From Diphasiastrum complanatum (taxonomy: Eukaryota > Streptophyta > Lycopodiopsida > Lycopodiales > Lycopodiaceae): DNA of 64,000 nt. Below are positions 11,125 to 20,833 of the stretch, in pieces. The stretch is taken from the NCBI GenBank assembly GCA_029204225.1, contig MU831900.1, positions 1 through 64,000 on the forward strand. The letters run 5' to 3'. Both the position numbers and the translations under genes were made by a program. The stretch's first letter is position 1. Each line of letters starts with the position of its first letter. The notes beneath the pieces were generated by a model. The model was given only the letters and a program-made list of their open reading frames with translations. It made no database searches and had not been told where the DNA came from.

Positions 11125-12110
11125 ATTTAGCAACAATATCGAATTGACAAAGGACACAAAGAGAATGTTATCCCAAGAACTTGAGATGACAAATATGGGA
11201 GAAGCACATTATTGTTTCGAGATTTAGATCCATAGAGACAGAAGCAAAAGGCTTCTCTCCATCACTCAATAGAGGCACTTCCAAAACTTATTATCAAAAT
11301 TCAATTTTATAAATTGCAAGCTTGTACATAATCCCATGGACCCAAGTTTGAAATTATCAAAGGAGCAATGTCCTCAAATTAATGAGGAGAGAGACGAAAT
11401 AAAGGGGTATCCATATCAATCAATCATAGGACCCCTGATGTATGCTATGATCTCAACCAGACCTGATATCGCATACGCCATCAGCTCCTTAAGCCAATAC
11501 ATGGCTAATCTAGGCATGATCCACTGAAAAGCTCTTTTAAGAATAATCAGATATGTATGAGCTACCATCGACCTACGCATCTGCTATGGAGATGTTGATC
11601 CATACTATATCCATACATTTCATGGACATACATATTCAAATTGGGAAGGCCATGTTGACAGTAGAAGACCGACTTCTAGATTTGTCTTCGTGTTCAATAA
11701 TGGTCCAATATCTTGGAACAGTTGAAAGCAAACCTCCGTTGCAATGCCATCGACAGATTCAGAATACATTGTAGCCTCTCAAGCTACTAAAGAGGAAATT
11801 TGGTTGAGAAATCTATTATCTGACATTGGTCTTAGACCCACTACTCCAACAATTATTCAATGCAACAATCAGAGTGCTATTGCATTATCGATAAATCCTA
11901 GATTTCACTCTAGGAGCAAGCACATCGAGATTAAGTACCACTACATCAAGAGCAAAAAACTCAACAAGGAGGTAAAATTGAAATTTTGCAGAACTCAGTA
12001 CATGGCAGTTGACATTTTTACAAAAAGATTAAATCAAGAAGCACACAAGAATTTATGTGCTATCTTAAATCTTGAATTCAATGCATTCAAGGATCCAGAT
12101 AAAGGGGGGG
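11125..12110 (+). mobile_element. Copia fossil: reverse transcriptase end and RNase H
   Basis: A Ty1/Copia pol fragment. Recognisable are the RT end with MTNMGEAHYC, YQSIIGPLMYA and STRPDIAYAISSLSQYM (RNase H side), then STDSEYIVASQATKEEIWLR, CNNQSAIALS, FHSRSKHIEIKYHYI and VDIFTKRLN. It ends at a purine run (AAAGGGGGGG, 12,102-12,111) that serves as the polypurine tract. Its upstream neighbour is the LTR of another Copia family, so the fragment was cut by that element. It carries several breaks and is not functional. Confidence 0.8.
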
Positions 12111-12582
12111 TGTTGGATTTCTATCCTCTCCATCCCTTATGTCATTACTAATCTAGATCATTTGTTGTATGTAAATACTTTGTACAATCGTGCACTTTGC
12201 AGAAATGTAAATAATATTCGTATGTCACCTGCACTCACCAACTCTAATAGTCGACTCAAACATCGGCGGATAAACAGAATCTTCATCATGTCTGGACAAA
12301 ACCTCTATTAGAATTATATATTGTTCGAAGGTGATTGCTAACGATACGTAGTGTCTTAATCCTATTTGTAATGTATAGACTAAGCATTCTTTTAATCTTC
12401 ATGTGTATATATACAACAACTTATCAATTGTGCGGTTAGATGCTCAATAACTCGATCAAACGTCCATAGTGCAATTTATTTGTTCTTTTTCTCTATTGTC
12501 ACAGAGTATTGTTTTGGAAAGAACGTGACTTTGTCTGCATTCAGACTTGTACTCCCTACGACTACATAATCTATGTTCCAAT
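12111..12582 (+). mobile_element. 3' LTR of the Copia fossil (approximate)
   Basis: Directly after the polypurine tract an LTR opens TGTTGGATTTC. It contains a TATA-like GTATATATAC near 12,405 and runs to somewhere near 12,582, where TGTTCCAATA could be the degraded end. No 5' partner is present in the window, so the right edge is uncertain. Confidence 0.45.
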
Positions 12583-13039
12583 AATCTAAGTCATGTACAT
12601 TGTGTTGAATGCTCATTTATTCTGTTATGATCGATTCTTGCTATGTAGATGAAATTATTCGTAGGTTAAATTTATTCATATGACTGATAATATGTGTCGA
12701 TCATAATGCTCTAAATTCTACAATATTACACTTCCGCGACTAAATTATAAATTAACATACTTCATGCATGTCTACTGAATCAACTGTATCGATCCAACGA
12801 CTTCAAAGCTGTGATCGAGTAGAGCGATCATCGATTTGTCGAGGTCGTCTCAAAACCGATAGATGTAGATCCATGCATTGAGGATTTTGGTATCCCCAAG
12901 CACAATTTCCGACAATTCAATCAAAAGATTTTTGGAAAACTCAAGTTGCTACGGCACATGGTTTTGGGTCACTCAAATCCTAACCCTAGTATTACCTATA
13001 TTAGGACATGTGACACCACTTTGTAATTACCTTTGTATC

Positions 13040-13042
<3 letters not shown>

Positions 13043-13128
<86 letters not shown>
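13043..13128. repeat. (GA)n microsatellite
   Basis: About 86 bp of uninterrupted GA. It creates an artificial Arg-Glu open frame. I see no LINE sequence on either side. Confidence 0.95.
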
Positions 13129-13132
<4 letters not shown>

Positions 13133-13404
13133 GTCCTCCTCTTCCTATTTCATTTTGGCAAAGGCCTTCTTATTTTTCTTGTATGTGATCATTTAGAGAT
13201 GTTGGATGCTTGTTTTGTTATTGTTAATCATGCAAACTCAACCATTCACATTTAGTTTACAAAACTAAATATTCATAAGATCCACATTCAAGAAAAGTAA
13301 GTGTTAGATCCACACATTCTAAAAAATGATCTTTAAGATCCTTAGATAGGACCTTTGAATATATTACTAAACTCTCTGGAGAACATCAACCTTAAGAGGA
13401 GGAT

Positions 13405-13670
13405 ATTTCGAGCCATTGATGCCTAGATAAAACCAAAGAGAGAAAGAGAAGAAAAGAAAAATCAAGAAATGCATTACATCCATCATTTAGGCACCAATCC
13501 ACTTTCAAATTTTGTGTCAAGGATGGTGGCAACCTTAGTTGCCTGGATCCTCATTTCTAGATAAGCCTACCCTCATTGGATCAAAACCCATATGAAAATC
13601 GACACTCATCGGTAGTAGATCCAATAACTCGCTTAAGGTCTCATTCCTAACCCAAAGGAAAGAGCCATAA
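13405..13670. repeat. Dispersed repeat, copy 1
   Basis: About 260 bp resembling 38,940-39,232 in the same orientation. Shared blocks include AGCCATTGATGCCTA, GATAAC/GGCAAC followed by CTTAGTTGCCT, CATTGGATC and AACCCATAT. On the minus strand both copies read an M/N-MGFDPMR-like peptide, so the repeat may derive from coding DNA, but I cannot name it. Confidence 0.6.
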
Positions 13671-15449
13671 ATAAGAATATTATAGGAATATGACTCTCCT
13701 CTATTGAATTTGAAACCTCTGACAATCTTGTATAATTTGCCAATGATAGATCTGAGTCCACATGATTTGAACATGTTGCTTCCAAAGCTTTTGCTTCCAT
13801 ATTAGTCAATATAATGTCAACTCATTTTTGTTCCATTAGTAGTCTTGCTTTCAAAGAGATTCCTCCACAAAAAAGATCCACCAAAAATTGATCTTCTTTG
13901 CAAAATGCTTTCATGAGATCTTGAAAAAGGATCTTTAAGATTTTTCAGCTGATGCATTTCAACTAGCCCAAATGGTTGGTCTTCCATGTCCTCCTGTTCA
14001 TCCAGAAATATTGTTGAAGTGTTGGGCCAAAAATATCAATTATTTATGTTTCAATCATAGTCAAGTTTTTGTATGTGCCAAATTTGGAATCCTAAATTAA
14101 AAAGATTATTACAATTGTTGTATAGAACTTTGATGTAATCCTCTATTTTTCTATTTTTTATTTGTAAGCTCCTACTTTGTAGTGAAAGTAAATTCTAGTT
14201 CGTGCAATGTAATTAGATTTAATATATATATAGAATCCATGAATTAGCATCAAGTCTCTCTATGTCTCCCATCATGATCTCCTTCCCTGTGAAGATTTCA
14301 CAGGTGATCATATGTGAGGTTGTTGTGGAATCCAAGTACTAGTATGGATTATCTATATATTTCTACTCTCTAGATTTGAAAAAACAAAACGTTTCTATTT
14401 GCAAAGCTTTGCTAGCTTTCAGCCCTCTTCCTGACAAATATGTTCGCGAACACAAAAGTCAAGAGATGCGAAGCATAAAAGTTTCGCGAACACTTGACGG
14501 GAAGACACGAACACAAAAGATTCGCGAACGAGAATCTTTTGCGATCCAACATGAGAAAGTCATACGACGGAAACGAAACCAACGATGCGACACGAAAAAC
14601 GTCGTGAAACCCTTTCTGCCCTCACGCTCCAAAGAGTACCAGCAAAGTTCATGACGTTAGCGGATACACTCTAGGACGCGGCTAATCTGCCACTCTTGTA
14701 ATTTCCTAATTAGTTGTAGATGCCTAATCACTCTAATCTAAAAGATTACACAAAGCGACTATATACTTACTAGATGATACTTGATAGTATATATATAGAA
14801 AACATTCTGATGCTAGTAAGCAATCAAGACAAAAATACAGACAAGAAGTCTGCCTACGTGTGAGACGCGTTCTGTGATCGGGATCCATAGTGATCCACAA
14901 GTCCGCTAGTAAGCGAGACATCCACTCGTGAGAGAACTGTATTTCTCTCACGCCAACGCATTGCGTGGATCTGCATGCAGTGCTTGAAGAATCAGAGAAA
15001 ATCAATAGATGGTCTTTTAGCCATCGTGCACATGTCAATTTATGATGTATGATCTTGAATGCAAATGTGTCTGCTGTTATTCATGTGTCTGATTCTCCCA
15101 TTCATTTCAATTTCGCACATTGGTTGAATTTGTTGAATGTTGCATTAATTTATAAATGTAGATCAACAATGCATGACTACATTCTGGAGGACTGTAGGAG
15201 TGATTTAGCTGGCAATGTCCAGCGACCACATTTGAACTCCTTTCGAATCACATTGAGCCGTGGTTGCATTGCTTTCGCGACAGTTTCGCGAACGTGAAAG
15301 ATTTTACTATCCTTCTCATCAAGATTTTAATTTCACAAGCACCTTCACTAACAATTTGATTTTTATGAATTTAATCTAATACAACCAAAAAAATTTCAAA
15401 AGCATTCAGAATTTGAGCTGTTTTGACATATGACTATTTCCAATTTTGA
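13671..15449. other. Unassigned, contains a CpG-rich TTCGCGAA cluster
   Basis: There is no gene I can support. The span 14,021-14,370 has LTR-like features (TGTTGGGCC start, a TATATATATA box near 14,225) but no partner. From 14,430 to 15,295 the otherwise AT-rich, CpG-poor DNA becomes CpG-rich and carries repeated TTCGCGAA palindromes. It may be an LTR or leader belonging to the adjoining Gypsy relic, which I cannot prove. Confidence 0.35.
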
Positions 15450-15920
15450 TAAGTTTGAAAAAGTCAATCTTTTGCTGGATGTAAATGTTTCATATTTGGA
15501 CCTCTAGAGATTGTACATACAATGGGAAGAAAACTATGTGACATATTTCAAGTATTATAAACTGTCTACCAAATAGTGTGGACCATTTTGGATTGTACAA
15601 AAAAATGGTTCTTTAGTTTACGAACTAGATCCTCAAGGCAAATCTATTTCACACTCAGCATTTCATGTAAGCTAATTAGAATTAAATTCACTTGAAAGTG
15701 ACATGGTGGGATTTGATGAGGATTTATCCCATTTAGAAGATTTATCGGTTAGTGTACTTTTGAAACCTAAGAGAATAGTTAGAAAGAGAGATAAACAACT
15801 GTGAAATTATTCTATCTTTGAGTGCTTGATTCGGTGAAAGGGTCAAGAACAGAGGATAAAGACCATAAGAAAGAATTTCCCTACGCTTCTGAGGATAGTA
15901 GTAGTTCAAGGGAGGAAGAA
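15450..15920 (+). mobile_element. Gypsy fossil: integrase C-terminus
   Basis: The translated sequence shows the end of a Ty3/Gypsy polyprotein: KYYKLSTK, GPFWIVQKNGSLVYEL and SISHSAFHVS (the family's KYYGPF, G.VAY.L, HPVFHVS region). The terminal RKRDKQ...YSIFECLI piece corresponds to the W-K-G chromodomain-like end. A purine-rich GGGAGGAAGA follows near 15,910. No RT or LTR can be assigned. Heavily degraded, old. Confidence 0.6.
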
Positions 15921-16079
15921 TATTACTTCCACATTTTGAATATAGGATTCGACATAATCATAGACTTGGATACACCATACTCCAATACTCGAGATTATTG
16001 GTTACGCCTCGCTATTCCAAACTAAGCCAAAAATGCAATTAATTATCTTGTGAGATTCCAATTACACATCTAACGATAT

Positions 16080-17660
16080 GTGGAGCTTTTGCATGGGTTA
16101 GAATGGCTTTTGGCATGATGTAGCATATCAATAATAATGAAAAGCATGTGTGGAAATCAATCTTGGAGCTCATTCATAGTGATATTTGGGTAAAAGTCCC
16201 AACCCAAAGTATTGGTAGCTCAACATACTTCTTAACCTTCATCAAAGATTATTCAAGAAAGACTTGGGTATACTTTCTTGAAGCATAAATCTCGAGCATT
16301 CGCTTATTTTATTGAATTCAAAGCTACGGTTGAACTACATTCTAATATCAAAATCAAATACTTAAGAAGTGATAGGGGAGGAGAGTTTATTTCAATTGAG
16401 TTTAATGACTATTGCAAAACAAATGATATTAAACGACAATTAACCACGTCCTACATGCCGAAACAAAATGGTGTTGCCAAGAGTAAGAATAGGACTCTTG
16501 TGGAAGCGGCTAGAACTCTGCTCAAGGAAAGTGGTTTATCATGAGGTTTTTGGACTAAAGCTGTCCAAACAGCAATGTATCTTCAATATCAATCGCCTCA
16601 CAAAGCTATTAAAGGAAGGACACTTGAAGAGAAGTATTATGTCAATTAACCTGACATCACTCACACATTTTTGGATGCAAAGCCTATGCACACATTCCTA
16701 TCGAATTACACCAGAAGCTGGATGATAAGGTTAAGAAATACATATTTGTTTGGTATTTGGCTTTGCATGAGAAAAGATACAAACTCTATAATCCTTTAAC
16801 CAAGAAATACAAATAAGTAGGGATGTCTATTTCAATGAAAATAAAATGGCTGGTGCACTTGGTGCAGATCTGAAACTTGGGAATTGCCAAGTGGATAGTG
16901 ACCTGGATTTTTTCCCATTTGATTTAAGATAAGAGGAAGAAGGTGCTGCTCAAGATGTAGAGTAGATTCGACATCAAAACAACCCTCATATTGGTAACTT
17001 CCAAAAACCTACAACAGTTAATCCTTAACCTAGTCCTCCTCCCCAAGAAACTCCCTCGATGGTACTTGAAGACAATTGAAGGAGAAGAGATAATCGATAC
17101 AGCCAAATCTAGCCAACAAGGGGCTCTAAGAGTCCTAAGAGAGAATCAAAAGTTGAACTATGAATTTTGCCTTAACAAGCAAAAGTACTAAACGTACAAG
17201 ACCTTGTATAGGCAATTGGTTGGTAGCCTCATATATGCTACTATAACTAGGCCCGACATTGCATATAGTGTCAACTTTGTTAGCCAACATATGGAGAAAC
17301 CAAAAAAGGTCTACCTCAAGACAACCAAGAGGATTCTTTGTTATCTAAGGCATACAATTAATTATGGAACCGAATATGCCAAAAATGACATGGTCAAATT
17401 GTTGGGCTATTATGATGCCCATTGGGCAAGTGACCGACAAATCGGAGGTCAATTTTCGGAAATGCTTTCTCACTTGGTTTAGTTGTGATAACTTGGCTTT
17501 GTAAGGAGTAGCCTACAATGCCATAATCCTCTACCAAAACTTAGTATAGAGCTGCAACAACAGCTGCTTGTCAATGTGTTTGGTTGCGCACCTTGTGGCT
17601 TGCAAAATTATTCAATGTTCTTGATTGCTAGCATCTTAGATTCAACCCAATAGCATTTGA
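16080..17660 (+). mobile_element. Copia fossil: integrase, RT end and RNase H
   Basis: A Ty1/Copia internal fragment. Integrase is recognisable by LELIHSDIW, TYFLTFIKDYSRKTWVYFL, KYLRSDRGGEF and YMPKQNGVAKSKNRTLVEAART. Further right, YRQLVGSLIYATITRPDIAYSVNFVSQHM, KRILCYLRHT and LLGYYDAHWA mark the RT/RNase H junction. The RT core is missing, no LTRs are visible, and several breaks are present. It is old. Confidence 0.8.
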
Positions 17661-17699
17661 AATCATCTACAAAAGAGCCATTCATTGATCCAATGAAAC

Positions 17700-18560
17700 A
17701 AGCAAGAGGTCAACATATAGCTTTCAACAAGCTTGCAAAGCCTAAAGCTAATGTTGCATTAGTGCCTGGTGCAGATGTCTTTCCTTCAAATAGCGTCGAC
17801 TGGCAAAACGTGAAGTCCTTCACTAGAAAATTCTTCACCATACACGCCAAATATGGAGAACTAATATATGGTGGTTTGGCATCCTCTGCCCTGATAAAAA
17901 TGGGCATTTTCTTTTACGATCACATGTACGAAGTTCCAAAAAGAAAACTTTGGCCAAGGCAAATTAGCACCAATTTCTGAGCCTACGATTGATTCTCACG
18001 AGTGGCCATACGCTGACCAACTGACTATTGAATTAACGAAGAGGCAACTTCTCAAAGAGATTACTGGTAATATGAAGCCAACACTTGGATCCAAACGAGT
18101 CTACACTAGCATCTCTGTGCCGATTACCGTATTTGTTTCCATATTTAAGGCGGTCCCCTTTAGGAAATCAAACATGATGTGGGCTTGGAAAGAAACAGAA
18201 TCATCACTGTTGGATAACATATTTGTCGCATGGGATTCAAAGGAAATGTAGCATAAAGAGATAAGAGATTTAATAAGGTGTAAGCTCTCTTGTGAAACAA
18301 TGACCATAAGGTATCATATTTCACGTCAAACATGCTCCTTAAGTTTCATCTATAGGCGATATAAGTTTGGTCATGGCCCGATGGGACCCTCTGGACGCGG
18401 AGACGAATCAACAAGAAGTGGAGATCCCCATACATTTGCCCCATGATGAGATACGAGAAATTCATATCAATAAATAGTGCAGCCTAGAAGATCTTCGACA
18501 TATGCTTGGATTGACTTTTGCTGATGTGCCAGTAGATTTTGTCTTTACTCGTAATGGACA
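17700..18560 (+). pseudogene. Unrecognised coding-like segment
   Basis: Right of the Copia relic, the plus strand reads protein-like text that does not belong to Copia. It includes VALVPGADVFPSNSVDWQNV, KSFTRKFFTIHAKYGELIYG and MGIFFYDHMYEVPKRKL. After one frame change near 17,955 it continues ISEPTIDSHEWPYADQLTIE, LTKRQLLKEITGNMKP and MMWAWKETESSLLDNIFVAW. Near 18,500 a further piece, LEDLRHMLGL...FVFTRNGQN, ends at a good splice donor (AAAAT/GTAAGC). LEDLRHMLGL loosely resembles MHDLQHILGL in the minus-strand gene at 21.7 kb. I do not recognise the family. It could be an exon set of the accessory cluster that follows. Confidence 0.4.
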
Positions 18561-19061
18561 AAATGTAAGCCCCTAATTTCCATTAGATTCTTGAATTTTA
18601 AATAGTAATGTTGAATACATATAGGATTATTAATTTTGTATCTGGTTTTGCAGATACGGAGACGAGCCGAAAAAGGTCAAAAATTGTTTCATTTTTACAA
18701 ATAGGGACATTAGAAGTCCAATGGAATAAAGGATTTTATCTAATGAAAAATAGAAAACACAAAATTTTGGTTGTGTTTTGACTCTATTCTAATATAAATT
18801 TGGTTATGTTTTGACTTTACTTTTGCGTTGTCACATTTTATATGCCTGTTAGTACATTTGTGGATGTCCAAGGTTGAAATTACTTGTTAGGGTTTTAATC
18901 GTTTAGTGATATGCATTTTAATAATATTACTGGTTTTCTTTGAAGGTCTCCGCTAACCGGCAATTAGGATTTTTACTCATGAGCCAAGACAAGAACATAC
19001 TATATTTGAAAAAGAGGTCAAAACTTTTTTAGGGGCACTTACAAAAAATAGAACCCTTCAC
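18561..19061. other. Upstream region of the H3-like gene
   Basis: AT-rich, no ORF of note. It contains a possible intron and then the promoter region. TTTTTAGGGGCAC near 19,026 resembles TTTTTAGAAACAC upstream of the convergent gene at 22.3 kb. Confidence 0.4.
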
Positions 19062-19069
19062 TATATAAG
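19062..19069 (+). promoter_or_regulatory. TATA box of the H3-like gene
   Basis: TATATAAG lies 134 bp upstream of the ATG at 19,196. It is followed by a C/T-rich leader (CCTCATTTCTCCACTTCATC), as expected for a plant Pol II core promoter. The convergent gene has TATATGAG at the same distance from its ATG. Confidence 0.55.
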
Positions 19070-19183
19070 GGTGCTTGGGTCCTCATTTCTCCACTTCATC
19101 CCTCGAGTGTCAAAGTGTCAGTTTTTTGAGATTCTCTGTTTTTCAGCTCTCGTATTCTCTGATACATTTTCAAAGGCTAATCA

Positions 19184-20366
19184 ATGTCGAAGGAAATGGC
19201 ACGGACGAAACAAATGGCTAGAGATCCCAGAGTGACTGCATTGCTCCATAGAGATGCACTAGCCATCCTAGATGAGAGAGAGAGATGGGGGAGCAGAAGC
19301 AAGAGTAGGAGTCGCATCCCAACAGCGTCTCAGGATGATCCAGCCACTCAGCATGAAGCTGAGGAGGACATGGCCCACACAGTAGCTGCACAGGAGGACC
19401 AGAGTGAGCAGCAGCAGCATCAACAGTCACCACGACAAAAAAGCCCTTCCCCGACAACAACCGAGCGGGAGGAGGAAACAATGAAGTTCCTGGATGAGGA
19501 GCTTGCGACATCGGGTGAGTTGTCGATTCTTAATGATGCATTCTTCGACCCATTTCCACCAGCAATGGGCATGGACACAGCAGATTTGAGGATATCGGGT
19601 GACACCACACCTATCGTGTCACCCTAAGTCACGGCCCGGTGATGGGTCCGATGATGTCGTTGCTGGTGGGTGGTTCTGATGAGGGCACCCCGATGTCGCA
19701 CACAACAAGGATGAAGCAGAAGGTGACACACAGATGGTTAGGGAGAGGAGCACATGAGCGAAAAAGAAAGAATCCTCGCGAAGCAGGCTCTACATCAAAG
19801 CGACAGAACTCTGCAGTTCAGCAACCATCACCACTGCCCACACCGCCAACATCGCCTCCACCGTCTCCACCACCTCCGCCTCCACCACCACCTCCACCAC
19901 CTCCTCCTCCACCACCACCTCCACCACCACCTCCACCTCCACCTCCACCACCTCCTCCACCACTTCCACCACCTCCACGTTCTGCCGCAGCTGGCCCAAG
20001 TAGGACCGTAGAGCATGGCAAGGGTAGGCCGGCCCCTCGTGCAGCACCATGGGTTGGAAAGGAGCTCCGCAGGATGCAGCCACCACATCCTCGACCGCGT
20101 AGGAAGCGCAGGATCGCAAAGTGGCTCCAAGATATATGGAGTTATCAGAAGTTTATAAAATTTCTGATACTAGGGCCCCATTTGTGAGGCTTGTAAAAGA
20201 AATAATCGATGAATTTTCCTTAGGGAACAGAGTTACGGCAGATGCTATGTCCACGATACAAGAGTTTGAGGAAATGTACCTAACACAACTTTTTGAGGAC
20301 TCATTTTTGTGTGCAGTCCATGGGAAGAGCCACCTAGCTAGAAGGCTAAGGAGAGAGCGCAATTAA
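19184..20366 (+). pseudogene. Histone H3-like gene with long acidic/proline-rich insert, frame-broken
   Basis: Seen: the second ATG (19,196, context GAAATGGC) starts MARTKQMARDPRV, like histone H3 (MARTKQTARKS). An acidic, Ser/Gln-rich region follows, then a basic stretch (HERKRKNPRE), a polyproline run (about 19,855-19,975), and a basic segment RPRRKRRIAK. After these comes a histone fold: WLQDIWSYQKFIKFLI (H3 alpha-N LREIRKYQKSTELLI), APFVRLVKEIIDEF (PFQRLVREIAQDF), STIQEFEEMYLTQLFED, FLCAVHGK and LARRLRRERN. By hand, 24 of 50 residues match H3 from PF to H.K. Loop 1 has H3 length, not the longer CENH3 form. Loop 2/beta-2 (RVTIMPKDI) is absent. K4 is kept; position 9 is Asp. Two frame changes (near 19,627 and near 20,160) break it, unless they are sequence errors. 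Inferred: a divergent H3 mimic carried by a mobile element. Confidence 0.8.
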
Positions 20367-20437
20367 AAATATCATGTACATGATTTTATTTATAATATAT
20401 TGAAGATTTGGTGTCAAGTATATTGAAGAATTTCAGG

Positions 20438-20564
20438 TTATGTGAATGCAAATTGTTGTGATTGAGTTTAATATCTGATTTCAGTACTATTTATGTGAAT
20501 GCAATGATTTGAAAATTTTAGTACCATCTATGTGAATGCAGTGATTTAAAATTTTCAATACTAT
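20438..20564. repeat. Three imperfect tandem copies downstream of the H3-like gene
   Basis: Copies start at about 20,438, 20,491 and 20,528. Each contains TATGTGAATGCA followed by A/GTGATTTGAAAATTTT or a variant and ending with AGTACTAT-like sequence. Period is 37-53 bp. Confidence 0.65.
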
Positions 20565-20615
20565 GGGAATGGTAGTTTCTTTAAGCATGTTGTAGCTAAG
20601 ATATGTTTCCTTGCC

Positions 20616-20705
20616 TTGGCATGAAAATCACGCCAAGGCGCGACCAGGGCCATTTTGACATGGTCAAACGACCCCTGGTCGTGCCCTGGCGTGATTTTCA
20701 CGCCA
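20616..20705. repeat. Compound inverted repeat (long hairpin) between convergent genes
   Basis: Arms of about 42 bp (20,617-20,658 and 20,662-20,704) pair across a 3-bp centre with only a few mismatches. Each arm contains its own small palindrome, GGCRTGA-AAA-TCACGCC, so a cruciform with side hairpins could form. It is GC-rich in AT-rich DNA and lies between the 3' ends of two convergent genes (20,366 and 20,834). It could be a bidirectional terminator, a small foldback element, or a structure recognised by the element's transposase. Confidence 0.8.
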
Positions 20706-20833
20706 CAGAAAAGACAAAAGAAATTTTTATCAGAGAAAAAAAAATTAAATTCTAAATTCAAAGAATAAGCACATCATACAATTATAACAGATAATTAGGA
20801 GAGTCCACAAGAAAAAACCGACAAAATCTTTAT

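Noticed and set aside
13043-13128. GA tract as a third LINE tail
   Set aside because: Neither flank resembles the terminal sequence of the two recognised LINE copies.
12878-13255. Open frame with long Arg-Glu repeat (also 1,384-1,656 minus, 58,909-59,158)
   Set aside because: Produced entirely by GA/TC microsatellites; no conserved sequence on either side.
19790-20130. Minus-strand poly-Gly, Trp-Arg and Val-Glu frames opposite the proline tract
   Set aside because: Complement of the proline-codon run of the H3-like gene; low complexity only.
19196-20366. Reading the H3-like gene as CENH3
   Set aside because: The tail begins ARTKQ and loop 1 has canonical H3 length; plant CENH3 normally starts ARTKH and has a longer loop 1.
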